In this document: in pieces, positions 33,480 to 46,300 of the stretch | Numbering within the stretch: position 1 is the first letter of the stretch | How the letters are laid out: the number at the start of each line of letters is the position of its first letter | DNA from: Erodium maritimum | Lineage: Eukaryota > Streptophyta > Magnoliopsida > Geraniales > Geraniaceae | Direction of reading: 5' to 3' | DNA: 64,000 nucleotides | NCBI GenBank assembly: GCA_963921825.1 | Contig: OY997595.1 | Span: forward strand, 18,717,228-18,781,227 | Translations under genes and position numbers: made by a program | Notes under the pieces: generated by a model | Seen by the model: the letters and a program-made list of their open reading frames with translations, nothing else | What the model was told of the DNA's origin: nothing | The model's database searches: none

Positions 33480-34210
33480 CACTCCACAGGCACTCATGGC
33501 CACCCAAGACACACCGACAATAACTCACGGGCTCAACAACCCCACGGGCACTCACGGCCACCCAAGACACACCATCAGTAAAGACACGGGTTCAACAACC
33601 CCACGGGCACTCACGGCCACCCAAGACACACCGACAATAACTCACGGGCTCAACAACCCCACGGGCACTCACGGCCTCCCAAGACACACCAACAGTAACT
33701 CACGGGCTCAACAACCCCACGGGCACTCACGGCCTCCCAAGACACACCAACAGTAAAGACACGGGTTCAACAACCCCACGGGCACTCACGACCACCCAAG
33801 ACACACCGACAATAACTCACAGGCTCAACAACCCCACGGGCACTCACGGCCTCCCAAGACACACCAACAGTAACTCACGGGCTCAACAACCCCACAGGCA
33901 CTCACGGCCTCCCAAGACACACCAATAGTAAAGACACGGGTTCAACAACCCCACGGGCACTCACGACCACCTAAGACACACCGAAAATAACTCACGGGCT
34001 CAACAACCCCACAGGCACTCACGGCCTCCCAAGACACACCAACAGTAACTCACGGGCTCAACAACCCCACGGGCACTCCTGGCCACCCAAGACACCAACA
34101 GTAAAACACAGGCTCTCATGGCCACCCAAGACACCAACAATAAAACATGGGCTCTCATGGCCACCCAAGACACAACAGTAAAGTACGGGCTCTCATGGCC
34201 ACCCAAGACA
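33480..34210. repeat. About 58-bp CACTCACGGCC minisatellite
   Basis: Roughly ten units of the type CAACAACCCCACGGGCACTC, with shorter GGCTCTCATGGCC units to the right. It gives the repetitive 125-codon frame at 33379-33756, which is not a gene. Confidence 0.88.
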
Positions 34211-35881
34211 CAAATTACACAATCAACCTTCGGGCATAACCAATGCCTCCCGCAGTTCTAATATCAACAAGTTCACAATCAACCTCCGGGCATGGTCATA
34301 TGCCTCCAGTAATTCTAATATCGATAAGTTCACTGCTCCTACGACACTACTAAGTGTCACTTGCATTTCCAATCTTCGATAACCTACTTAACTCACGACA
34401 CCCAAGTGTCACATGCATTTCTAATATTCGATAACCTACTTAACCCACGACACCCAAGTGTCACATGCATTTCTACTGTTAACTTTCCCTAGTCAGGGAC
34501 GAGATCCGGCTACTTTTCCCTACCTCGTATGCTTTCTCCAAAAGCTAACCAACAAGCTCTGGCGTGATCTCGGTCACTCGCCTAGCTTTCCTTTCCCTCG
34601 GTCTGCAGCACGATCTAAAAGAACACAATTTTAAGGCACTTTTAAACTCGCAGGAATAAACTGAAATTTAATGAACTTGACGCCCAAAAGTAACCCCGAC
34701 AATGTCGATCACTCCCAAACTCCCCAATTACTCGACATTGTCGATATTGGACCCGGAAAAGGCCCGATTCACCCGACATGGCGAATCTACCCGGGTTTTG
34801 GACGCCCTTCTGGGGCTCCGAAAATTCCCGTTTCCGTTTCTACGGTCTTAGAATAATTCAAGGGTTCCTAGGCACTCGACGGAATCGAATTCCGACTTCC
34901 GAGTCATTTAATTAGCGTTTAAAGTTTCTAAACCCGTCAATTACAACTTTCACAATTTAATTCCAAATTTCGATCCGGGTGTGGATTAACAACTTGGAGA
35001 ACGTCCTAAACCACCCGGACACGAAAACCCGATACCCGGGCATGTGGGCCCCACACGGCCACAATGGCAAAATTCCCTTTTTGCCCCAAACGTTCCTAAC
35101 GAACCCCAAACCTCAACCCTTCATCTTTAAACTAATTCTAACCAAAACCCAACCATATTTGAATCGTTTAAACCCAAACCCTAAAATTCGAACTTAACAA
35201 AACGAAAATCGGTTAGTTGCTCACCGTAGAGAATGACGGTGTGAACTCGATTCTTCTATCGTTGAGACGATCCAACGGCTTGATCGACGGGAAAAGCCAA
35301 AACTCCAAACACCCCCTTCTCTTTTCTCTCTTCTTCTCCTTCTCCTTCTCTCTCTATTTTCTCTCTCCAAAAACCCATTTTTTCCAATATGGCCGAACAT
35401 CACCATTTGGCTCATCTTTTGTATTTTTTCAAAAACACCCACCTTTATCATATTTACAAAACTAACACCACCTTTCCATCTTTTGTTTTGTTCAATGTTA
35501 CCTAACAAGATTCGCGAAATTCGGCCGTCTCGGGCCCCGAACGGGCACTTTTTCCAAGAAATTACGAAACTTCACGGGCTACAAGGAAACGGCTCAACTA
35601 AGACTGCTGCGATGACGGCTAAGCTTTTTGGATCCAAAACGGGCCTCGAATGGACCAAAATGTCGCTCGGTTGACTTTTCCAACAAAAAGTCAACATTTC
35701 CCAAATTGGTCAGAAAGTTGCCATGAGTCCCCCGGAACTCACTTTGGTCGATATCGGGGTCAACTTAAGTCCGGTATGACCCTCGGGGTCAAATTTGGGT
35801 TCATTTAAGTGTCTATCCAAAAAATTTAAATATTCCTGTTTTTGCCGATTTGACTGGCGTTGACCGGGAGCGGTTCTTACA

Positions 35882-36198
35882 TTGTATCTTTCTTTCTTTT
35901 TTTAATTTGAAATAACAAGTTCTATTCAGTTCATTGGAAATTCCCATCGTTTCTTAGGTGAAAGCCATACAGGTAACAAATGAATAAGTGACCAAGTTCA
36001 CTCGGATTACGAGAGTTTATCTGCATTCATAGAATTGCTTCAAGACCTCTAGTTGGTCACGATTCGGGAATTTGCATGTCCCTAAAAGGGACCATTCCAG
36101 CTAATCGTTGAGAAGTTGGTGAGAGGATCCCAAAGTTAAGGGAAACGAGTTTCTCCATGTATTTGATGAGCTGTTAGACTTGAAGGTTTATCTCATTT
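35882..36198. other. Host sequence between two solo LTRs
   Basis: About 300 bp left between the two solo LTR insertions. It continues across the second solo LTR into 38861-39160. No gene recognised. Confidence 0.45.
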
Positions 36199-38855
36199 TG
36201 TAAGAACCGCCCCCGGTCGATCCCGGTCGAACCGGAGGTTTTCGGCGAAAGTTGACTTTTGGCCGAAAAAGTCAATCCATGACTCCGGGAGTCATTCGGG
36301 ACCTTTCTGGTGCCCAAAAAGCTTAGTCGTCGGCACAGTTAGCTTAATTGGGCCGTTTCCTTTCAATTGACTGTAATATTGGGAAAAGTCAACCCGAGGC
36401 CTTTTATCGGTCAACCGAGGCCCGACTAGAAATTAAATCCATTTAATTAATGGTGCTGGATTTAACTGAGTAGAAATGGTCCCCACTTGGACATGTGTCC
36501 ACTTTTGCTTGGAAAGGAAGAAAAAGGGGTAAAAGGATCCATATACCCCTAAATTGTTGATCTTGAGAAGTGGGAAGCAAATGGGTAGTTTGGAGATTTC
36601 CCCTTTAGGGTATATGACCCATTGTGGGTGCTTTTTCAGCAATTATTATATTGGTGGCCGAAATTGGAGAGAGATGAAGAAGAAAAGTGGTTTTGGAGAC
36701 TTGAAGAAGAAGAAAGGAGGAAAATTGGTAGCTTGAGCCCATTTGTTACCCCAAATCTCTCAAATTCTCTTGTTTCTTCATCTATTCTTCATCCTCAAGG
36801 TAAATCTCTCTTCCTTTTTGGTTTTGGATGTTGTTGGTTCATGGGTTTTGAAGAAATTGATGAACAATGGTTGGGTTTTGGAGTTTGGTGTTGGGATGAT
36901 GAATTTTTGGGGAGAAATGTGTTAGATGATTGATTTTGTTGAGTTTTGATGAATACCTATGATGGGGTTTGAAGTAGGGACGTTTTAGGGTCTGTTTTGG
37001 AGCTTGGAGAGGTCATCAATGGAGGTTTTTGGGTTATTTTCGTGAAAATCGCGGCTGGAGGAAGAAGAAGGCGGAACAGTGCTGAACCGTCACGGATCCG
37101 TGATGGGCACCGTGACGGGAGACGTCACGGATGCGTGAGGGAGACCGTGACGACGTTAGTCACGGCTCTGTGAGGGAGACCGTGACGACGTCAGTCACGG
37201 CTCCGTGAGGAGAATCGTGACGACGCAGCCCACAGATCCGTGACCAGATCCGTGGCAGACCTGAGTTGGGCCTTTTGGGCCCATTTTTTTGAATTTCGAG
37301 TAATTGGGACGGTTATCTATAAACGAGTCCTTTTGGGGTTAATTGGGAATGTTTTCCTCTTTGAGCCTTTGTGAATTACTCTTAATTCGGGTGTTGTTTT
37401 GTGATCCAAGACTTTGGACCCGAGCTCGGAGGTGGAGGAGACGTTTGGACTTCGTGACGAGACGGATGGGAAGCTAGCCAGGTCGTCAGCAGCTAGGGGT
37501 TAAGAGTTGTTTACTTTTGAGGTAGGGAAAGTGGCGAATAGCGGTTTAATTGCGGAAAGTTACTAGTATGCTTTTAGAATGATAATAATAACCGGAAAGG
37601 TCCTAGTTCGCATATAGGATGTGATTCAATAGAATAACCGCTTTCAATTACATTAATAACCGGACGAGTCCTAGTTGGCATATAGGATGTGATTCACTAG
37701 TTTAATCGCTTTCAATTCTGGGAAATTGTCGTGCTGGTAGAATGGCCATGTCGAGCCTTAGGTTGTGGGCTGATTGAAATGCCATGATCATTGATTGAGA
37801 TGCATGATGTGTGACTTAGTGTCGATAAGATTGAGAATCATGTTATGATATACTCGGTGTAGCATGTTGTGGCTATGTGTGGGCAAGTGTGCCGTGATTG
37901 ATGTGATGTGAATCTTTGGTTGTGATATGATCGGGTGAGTGATAGACCGATTTGTGTGTTATGGTGAATTGGCTCGGTTAGTATACCATGGTCGAATTAT
38001 GGTGTTGTGATGCGTGTTATTCTCTTGATGTGTGTTCCAAGAGGAGTTGTGTCCGGTGTGATACCTACACTGAGAGAGTATGTTGGTGTAGAGTATCGAG
38101 GACGAGGATGGTTTAACCCTTACCCCGATGCTATGTGGTCCGGGAAGGCGTACGACCGATGTATGTGCCGGTCCATTATGCTTGAGGCCCCGAGTCTCCG
38201 TGACGGGAAGACATCCGATTGAATGTATTGCCGGCCAGGTATGTTACCCCGAGTCTAGGTGACGGGAAGATGTCAGGACCGATGCTCCGTGTTTCGGTAC
38301 GATATAAATGGGACGGGCTATGATAGCAGGTGATGTTGAGGACGGTTGTACTAAGTTATGTGTTGTTCTGCTGCGTGTGTTGTGCGTGCTGATTGTTTAT
38401 GTGCGTTGTACTATTTGTGAGTATGGTCTTACGAGAGTGATTGATGGTTGGTACTTGCCCCGTGGACGTTGTTGATAGTTATGCTTTGCTAGTATGCCCT
38501 AATTGGACGGTTACTCGTGGTATTGAACTGATGTTCATAACCTTAACTACTTTTCCTACTGAGCGAAAGCTCACCCACTTACCTTGTTGTGTTTCAGGTC
38601 TTGAGCGGGATTTGTACTAGCTGGATGCTCGATGCTTGGGAGCTAGCGAGGGTCCTAGGCTAGTTTGTCTAGAGACGTATTGTTTATCTTTTACTAAACT
38701 CTTTTACTGTGTGTTTTTACCGAGCTGTTGATTCGTGTGGTTACTTCGAGATTTAAATTGTTATTTGAGACTCGTTTTGGAATTAAATCGTTTTATTTAT
38801 TATTTATTTAAGTTCACGTCTCGAGTCCGGTTAAAACTGGATTTGGGGCGTGACA
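36199..38855 (+). mobile_element. Solo LTR, family B, with CATTT target duplication
   Basis: A 2657-bp LTR from TGTAAGAACCGCC to GGGGCGTGACA, flanked by CATTT at 36194-36198 and 38856-38860. It is related to the gypsy LTR at 7629 (the same CCGCCCCCGGTCGATCCCGG start), but more divergent than within-family copies. The fragment at 57614-58061 is the 3' part of the same family in the other orientation. Confidence 0.94.
37089..37262. repeat. 35-bp GTCACGG minisatellite in the solo LTR
   Basis: Units beginning GTCACGG start at 37089, 37124, 37159 and 37194, with a decayed fifth at about 37229; the period is 35 bp. Each unit holds GTCACGG...CCGTGAC and can fold back on itself. Confidence 0.85.
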
Positions 38856-39203
38856 CATTTTGAGCAAACAATCGACTGAGACCCAGGTTGAGGAGATGTG
38901 CAAAGAAATGGAAAAAAAGATTTGCAAAGAGATGGAGGACAGACTCTCCCCCGTATGCCTTCTAGATGCAAGCATTCATGGAAACATGAATCTACAGTCA
39001 ATGCTCTTGACTCGAATAGTCGGTTGGAATGATGGATATTTTGAACGTTCTGATAGATACTTTTTATTGGAAATACTTTTAGTGTTTTTTTAATATAGGA
39101 CTTTGAGTGATTATGTTCCGAATTGCAGATATAGACTGTCAATTAGTAATGTATATGTTTGAATACAAATAATATAGGGGTCACAACTAAACTACAAGAA
39201 AGT
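38856..39203. other. Host sequence, short unassigned frame
   Basis: Contains a 77-codon frame with a lysine/glutamate-rich start (EEMCKEMEKKICKEMEDRLS) but no recognised domain. It may be part of a decayed gene interrupted by the solo LTR at 36199. Confidence 0.35.
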
Positions 39204-39496
39204 TCTTTAAAAAAAAGCTTACGAACGACCAAGGAAGGACGTATAAACCAATTAATCCATTTAGGTACACGGAATTAACCACGTAGTGCGTATTGATTCA
39301 AAAAAAATTAACGTTTTCGCTTATAACTGATGATTCCGAGGAAGTGCAGATGATCTCTAGGGGAAGTTTGGCACAATACAATACTCACTCTGATGATTCC
39401 AATATAATGTTTTAGTTATGAACGAATTATAAGTTAGTGAACTTGTTCATGTAATCAGTCTTCTAATAACATCTCATTTCGACCTTCAAATTAGCA
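39204..39496 (+). promoter_or_regulatory. Upstream region of PGG gene 2 (no TATA box seen)
   Basis: Homologous to 15092-15434 upstream of PGG gene 1. Close to the ATG the paralogues differ: where gene 1 has CGACCTATATAAGG, this copy has CGACCTTCAAATTAGCAATG, so the TATA box and the bases after it are missing. Transcription, if any, would need a different start mechanism. Confidence 0.55.
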
Positions 39497-40078
39497 ATGG
39501 CGGAGCCGAGTGAGACAACATCAACATCCGAAGAAGAGAAGATCGACCGAAGCAGGCTGGACGGGGCCCGCGGTGCGATGATGGTGGTGGTGACGCTAGT
39601 GGCGACGGTGATGTTCGGAAGTGCTCTGAGCCCACCAGGTGGAGTCTGGGCCGAGAACTCGTACACGGCCAAAGCCGGCCCTTTCAACTGCACCCTAAAC
39701 ACTAGCTGCATTGCAGGAACTGCAGTTTTAGCCTACTCCAACACCAAGGCTTACGAGAGCTTCGTAGTTCTCAACACATTTGCGCTCGCTTATTGCTTGG
39801 TCATCATCATTGTTCTTGTTTGTTGGTACTCGATCGACATTTCCTCTGATTTTCTGGCATTTGGGTTAGTCGTGTCTTTCTTCGTTGTGCTCGTCGGTTT
39901 CACGTACTTGGAGGCATTAGAGATGTTGACACCCAAATTTGTATGGGATGATCATGATATGCACAAAACGGTTCGGTGGTATAGAGTAACTATGGGAAGT
40001 CTGGGTGTCTTTATTCTCCTAGCGGTGGCAATCCTGGGAATATCGCGTTCCTGCAAGAAACGTTGTAAATCTCAGTAA
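39497..40078 (+). CDS. PGG-domain four-helix membrane protein (copy 2)
   Basis: A single-exon gene for a 193-residue protein, closely similar to the one at 15435. It has the same short acidic N-terminus (three residues longer, in the serine/threonine-rich part), the first helix, SALSPPGGVWAENS, the two loop cysteines, the WDDHDMH motif before the last helix, and a basic C-terminus. As in copy 1, no ankyrin repeats are present. The frame is intact. Differences cluster in the last helix and the loop after TM2, while the PGG motif and its surroundings are unchanged, which suggests constraint. The homologous upstream DNA shows the unit was duplicated with its promoter. The 24 kb between the copies is now filled by transposons. 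Confidence 0.88.
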   Translation: MAEPSETTSTSEEEKIDRSRLDGARGAMMVVVTLVATVMFGSALSPPGGVWAENSYTAKAGPFNCTLNTSCIAGTAVLAYSNTKAYESFVVLNTFALAYCLVIIIVLVCWYSIDISSDFLAFGLVVSFFVVLVGFTYLEALEMLTPKFVWDDHDMHKTVRWYRVTMGSLGVFILLAVAILGISRSCKKRCKSQ

Positions 40079-40620
40079 CGGGATACTATAGTTTTCAACT
40101 GCTTGTATCCAACCCTATTGTTTAATAATGGGTTTCGAGTTACTTGTGTTTTACTTCCATTTTCCTTAATGTATTGGTGATCAAAACTTGTTTCATATAA
40201 GTTATCGATCCAAAGATGAAACGTTAGTTCTAAAGTTATTTGTTCATATGGTCTTGGAGGATGAAGTTTGGTGAGATCCAATCTTAAGATGATTATTGAG
40301 AAACCTATCAATTTGTCATCGAGGTAAAAGGTACTTTTTTTTGTTGAAATGTCAAAATTGTCTTCAGTTGGAGGTGTGACATAATATCATGAAGGGGAAA
40401 TTATCTGTTGGTATCTTAAAATATCGGTCACGTATTTGAAGTCTCAAAGTTTTGAAACGTTTTAAAATTTTGGTCGCAGACATCTTTCAAAAAAACGAGC
40501 GTAATGTCTCATTATATTAGTCATGTAATACTATGTCCTAGTTAATTATTATTTGCCTCACTCATTTGAATCCTATAAATTTTATTAGGAAAACTATTAT
40601 TTTACCCTTATTTAATAATA
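40079..40620. other. Downstream of PGG gene 2, no gene seen
   Basis: AT-rich sequence holding the 3' UTR of the PGG gene and no other recognised feature. Confidence 0.45.
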
Positions 40621-41678
40621 AATAAAATTAAGGTTTCGATTTCGGTGCACTCAAAGGTGAAGGATGTAGTTTCTTACGAAACATCGTTGAAGCTAGGTGA
40701 TGGTCTTTTTCCGATTTTGTTAGCTCCAATCGTAGAGCATCTTAGCAACAACGGCAAGCACAACTTCAGTACGGTGGTAAAGATTATTTTTGTCCATCTC
40801 TTTGTGAATCTGAATCGGAGAGATAAATACTTCAGTTTTGTCTCTTTCCGAATTGGTACTGATCTAGAACATGATGTGAAACATATAGATGGGTCCAAAT
40901 TGGGAAGCGATAAGCTCTTTTTTGCACGATCTTGGAAAAAAGACCAATTTCGGATTTACGAAAAATCATTACCAAAAAGAGAGAGGATCGAGTTTTGGGT
41001 TATGGAGGAAGAAAGCTAGTGGCAAACCTATAGGTTAATGACGCTCTAGCAAGGGAGGTTGAGGAGGATTGGTTGGGGGTGCTTCGGGAGAATTTCTCAC
41101 CATTCCGTTTACAAGAGGAATTTACGAATCAGGGTGAATCTCATTTAAAGATTATTGGTCTGGGTAATAGGGCTGTGTCAATTTATTGTTCGTACAGACC
41201 GGTGAAAAAAACGCATGATTCTCACAAGATGGGCCTGACTTTCTCAATGGGTAGTGATAGGGGCTAAATAAGGAGACCTTGTTGAGGAATGCAGGAAACT
41301 TCATGTGGGTTAAGCTCGTTGAAGTTCCAATTCATAGATGGAGTCAGATTAATTTAGAATCCATTGTTGGGATTTTAGGGACGGTGGTTATGGTTCACCC
41401 CGCCTTAGTTGATGGCGCGAGTTTCGAAGATGAGTACATTTGGCGTCTCCGTTTGTTTCCTAGTAAGTGGAGGTGGAGCTGGAAGGAGAGCTGTTCTTGG
41501 TCCAGGCCACCATAGCCGACCTTGAACAGGTGCACGCTATTGCGAATTAGTCACGGTGGGGTGAGGTTTTCAGCTCGAGTGGGAATGACATTGAGGACAA
41601 TGGGTTACCCTCAGTTTGGTTGTTTGAGAGAGGACACGACAGTCCCAAGGGAAGCACGGTTCAATGTCTTCAACCTAA

Positions 41679-43356
41679 TGTTGGGTCTCGAGGTAGGTTT
41701 GGAGATGAACCAACTCGCAGCGGAAAACCAAGAGACGATTAAAACCATGAAACAACTAACAAAGAATGGATTCACAAGAGAAAAATTCAGCACTATTTCT
41801 TACCAAAACAAGAACACTGGTTAACGAATGATTGGCTTGAGTCTCCAAGACGCCTACGTATCCACATGGGAATCAAAGCCACGTAGTTCTTCTCTTTGAG
41901 GACTCAAGAACACAAAATTAGAGGTGGGAGCTTGCCAAACCCGAAATTGCAAGGGAAGGGGGAGAGAAGTTGTGTTTCATATTCTTATCTTGTGTTTGTT
42001 ATGTTGAAAAAAGATGACTTAAACATAACAAAACTCATACTTGTCCAACTAAAGGCATGGGACAAGTATGGTGCCAAGTAAGGTGTAAATAGGACAAAGT
42101 ATGACAAGACAAGATTGGGTTAGGTGGTGAATCACCAACACCTTAATCCTTGTCTTGCTTACTTAGTACTAATTAATCAAGACTTGATTAATTAGTTCCA
42201 TGGGCCTTGGTTGCATGGGCCTTTCGTGGGCCTCTTGGAACATGGCCCGTGGCCATTTCCAACGAGGTCCCGTGATTCGCTCATCGCCTCCAAGCCTTCC
42301 ATACCGGAAATGTCCAACATTATCCGACGCGATCAATCCCAAGACTCCAAGCCTTGTCTCGATCCGTAAAGTCCTATTCACTTACGGGCACAAGACCCAA
42401 AACCCAGTTTTGGTCATGTCCCGAGACAACTCCCTTTTGGCCATTCTCCATAAATGTGTCAATGAGTTTCATCCTCCGGTGTGACCCTTAGTTTTATGCA
42501 TGTCAATGGATCAACGTAAAATCCCATTTTACTTGATCCTATTTAAGTGGCAACTAACGAGACTTTAGAATTGCCTGACACTGCATAACGAATCGACCCT
42601 GTCGATTCTAACCTTTCCGTCGTCCCTGTCATTATCCTTTTATCTCTGATATCCTGATTGAGATAAGGCATAGAGCCGTCATCCTTATTATTCTCAATCA
42701 CTGTTCCTTGATATGTGAGATGACTGAAGATATGATACCCAGTATCATGTGCATGGCCATGCTATTCTTTCAGTCAGTCTCGATCAAGCGGCTGAGAACC
42801 GATATCTTTCCCATACCTCAGTATGACGGATAAATCCCTTAGTCGTCTTTCGTGTCACTCATGTAGCCCGTCCCCAAGCCAATCCAGACCGTTATGGAAG
42901 CCCTGTTACGGACAATGTTACGCTCAGGTCAAACTCCGTTGTTGACTACATAGCGATCACAAAGACTCCTTGCTCTAAGGATACATGACAAGCTACGACA
43001 ATGAATATGTTCATGACTTGATCTATGGCACATATTCATGTCGGGTCATCCAATATCATGTCCCACATGATATCTATGATCAGACTCCGGAATCCCATTC
43101 CAATGACTAACAGAACGTAATCCATAAAGAGCCATCTTCCATACTAGTCGCTTCTAGTGAAGCTTTGTTGACTAGGGACCCATCGAGTGTGATCTATCGC
43201 GATCTATGGTTCTATTCGCATGGTGGGCATAGACCAGAGCACACATCGATATATTACTCCAACACATAAGTAATATAAAGCCGCTTTAATTTTATTGCTA
43301 ACGATGATATATACATTTGGACATTTAGGATTGCACTACGGGCACTAAGACTAACA
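41679..43356 (-). repeat. 3' LTR of copia-A copy 2 (1678 bp)
   Basis: Minus-strand TGTTAGTC at 43356 to CCCAACA at 41679. The 94-codon frame at 42200-42484 is identical in translation to the one at 48690-48974 but differs from the equivalent in copy 1. Confidence 0.92.
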
Positions 43357-46300
43357 ATCTCCCACTTGCCCTAGTTCCAATCTAAACTCCAATATGTCCC
43401 CATCGACTTTACATGTCTAACATGTTTAGGCAGCGACACTGCCTTAGTCAAAGGGTTGGCTATGTTATCATCTGTTGCAATATAGGTTATCTTCACTTCA
43501 CCTCAGTTCAGTATTTCTCTGATTAGGTGGATACGCCGCAGTACATGTTTGGATTTGTTATGCGATCTGGGCTTTTAGCTTGCGCAATAACCCTTGTGTT
43601 GTCGCAAAATGGATTCACCGGGCTGGATGGGTTTTTAATTACACCCAACCCTGCCGTGAATTTCCAAATCCACATAGCCTCCTTAGCTGCCTCTGCAGCA
43701 TCCATGTACTTGGCCTCTATCGTAGATTCGGCAATGGTATCTTTCTTTACGCTCTCCCAGCTAAAGCTCTGCCATTCAGCATAAACACATATCCTGACTG
43801 ACTTCTAAAGTCATCTGGATTTCTCTTGGAAAACTAGCGTTTACTCATCCTTCGACGACTAGTTCAGCATCATCTTCCCCCCGGGTTAGACTGATGTTTA
43901 CTGGTACAACATAAGGCTTACGAGACCTCCGGTCCCATACATGTCATGGCATATATGATCGATCCTGCCCCTAGGCGCATAGGTTTCTCATCATCATTTT
44001 TAGCTCATCAGGTGTCTTAGGACACTAAATCTTGCTGTGATGAATGCCATAACTAGTGGGTAAGAGTTCTTTCTTTGAATCGAGCATTAAGAACCTACTC
44101 AATGCCTTGTTCACATAGGTTCCTTGACTTAAATCCAAGACCCTCTTGGTGCGATTTCTACATATCTTAATCCTTAAGATAAAAGAAGCATCGCCTAAGT
44201 CCTTTATTGAAAAACACTTCCTCAACAAAGCTTTAGTCTCGTGCAAGGTTGGAATGTCATTTTCAATGAGAACCAGAAAGGTAATCTTGCTCCCATTAGC
44301 CTTCTTACAAACGCAAGATTCATCCTCGTTCTTGATTAAGCCAAATCCAATTACAGCTTCATCAAAACGAAGGATCCAACTCCGAGAAGTTCGTTTCAAT
44401 CCATAAATGGATTTCAACCTTTGGGCCGTGAATCGTCAAAACCTTTGGGCCGAGACATACAAACGTACGTAGTCAAATTTCCATTTAGAAAAGCGGTTTT
44501 GACATCCACTTGCCATATCTCGTAATTATGATACGCAGTTATGTCAAGAAGAATTTGGATCGATTTTGACCATAGCCACTTAGGGAGAAGGTTTCCTCAT
44601 AGTCAATCCATTGGATCTGCCTATAACCTTTTGCCACCAGTTGAGCTTTGTAGGTCAGAGGGTTGCCGTCCATGTCCATCTTCACCTTGAAGATCCATTT
44701 GCATCCGATGGTCCTCACACCATTGATGGGATTAACTGGTTCCCAGACTCAGTTGTCCGACATGGATTGCTTTTCCACCCTCATGGCTCCCAGCCATAAC
44801 TCGGAGTCGGGCCCATCTAGGACTTCCTGAAAGGTGGCTGGATCATCGTGATCCACCATGACTTCATTGTCACCTTCGGATACCATATCTTGGAGGTGGA
44901 AGATTGATCCTTTCAAATCTCCTTGGACCTTCCGGAATTGTAACAGGAATTGGTTCTTACTCTACGACAATCTCTGGCTCCTTTCTACTGGGTTGTCAAT
45001 TGGTTTAGACAGATCTGTACCATCCTGAATTTCTTCGAGATGCACAGTCCTCCCAATGACGTCTTTGGAAACAAAACTCCTTTTCCATAAAGACCTCACC
45101 CCAAGCGACGAACACCATGTTCTCACTGGGATTGTAGAAGTAGTACCCCCTTGTTGCTTTGGGATACCACACGAAGGTGCATATCTCATATCTTGGTTCG
45201 AGCTTAGTCGAAACCAAATGTTTCACATAAGCCTCGCAACCACAAATCTTTAGGAAGGACAAAGCGGGCATCATCCCGTACCATTTTTAAAATGGTGTCC
45301 CTTCCACACCCTTCGTCGAAGCCCGATTCACTATGAATGCGGTCGTCTCTAGAGCATAACCCCTGAAAGAGATTGGGAGATCAGTCCAACTAATCATGGA
45401 ACGGACCATTGTCTAACAATGTCCGATTTCTCCGTTTGCCTACACCTTTCAACTACAGTGTCCCAGGAGGAGTGCATTCCAAAAGGATCTCATTCTCTTC
45501 TAGATGATCTAATAACTCTGTGGCCAAGTATTTTCCACCTCGATCCAATCGAAGTGCCTTAATACCTTTGTCGAGATGGTTTTCTACTATAGTCTTAAAC
45601 TCTTTGAATTTATCAAAAGCTTCAGACTTATGTCTCACCGAATAGACATAACCTATATTTACTGTAATCATCAGTAAATGTGATTAAGTAGCTAAAACCC
45701 CTTCTAGCAAGTGAACTTATTGGTCTACACACATTCGAGTGTATCAGCCCCAATAATTCACCTGCCCTTTCATCGCGATCGATAAAGGGCTCTTTAGTCA
45801 TTTTGCCCATCAAACAAACCTTGCACCTATTGATCGAATGGAATTCGAATGAACCTGAAAGCCCACACTTCTGAAGTGTTGATAGACGCTTCTTGTTTAT
45901 GCGGCCCAAATGACAGTGCCATAACAGAGTTAGGTTTAAATCGTTGGATTTAGACCTCTTGGTATTAACGGAATGTATAGAACTTGAGGCATTGTTACCC
46001 ATATCTAATATGTACAATTCTCCAACCAAGTTAGTACTGGTATAAAACATATCATTGCATAGAACATTGAAAACTCCATTTCCAATATTAACATTATATC
46101 ATTCCTTGTCAAACACGGATACATATATAATATTCCTACTAAAAGTAGGTATGCAATATACATTATACAATACTAAGACAAGGCCTCTTGGCAAAGCAAG
46201 ACTCATGGATCCTACAGTAGTTGCCACAACTCTGAGGTCCACTTCGTGTTTTCCAAACCTCTCCTACTTTCAGCCACCATATATTAGTGCATGTGTGAGA

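Larger units (their letters stand above)
32407..35881 (-). mobile_element. Solo LTR, family C, with TTGTA target duplication
   Basis: A 3475-bp LTR, minus orientation, from TGTAAGAACCGC at 35881 to GGGGCGTGACA at 32407. It is flanked by TTGTA at 32402-32406 and 35882-35886. A single LTR with matching 5-bp duplications is the product of recombination between the two LTRs of one element. It is homologous to the LTR at 19705-23368. Confidence 0.93.

Noticed and set aside
33379-33756. 125-codon ORF with repeated THG and GTHGHPRHT motifs
   Set aside because: Encoded by LTR minisatellite units; no independent evidence of a gene.
37089-37262. Regularly spaced 35-bp repeats suggesting a CRISPR array
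   Set aside because: Units are contiguous with no unique spacers and lie in an LTR of a plant retrotransposon.
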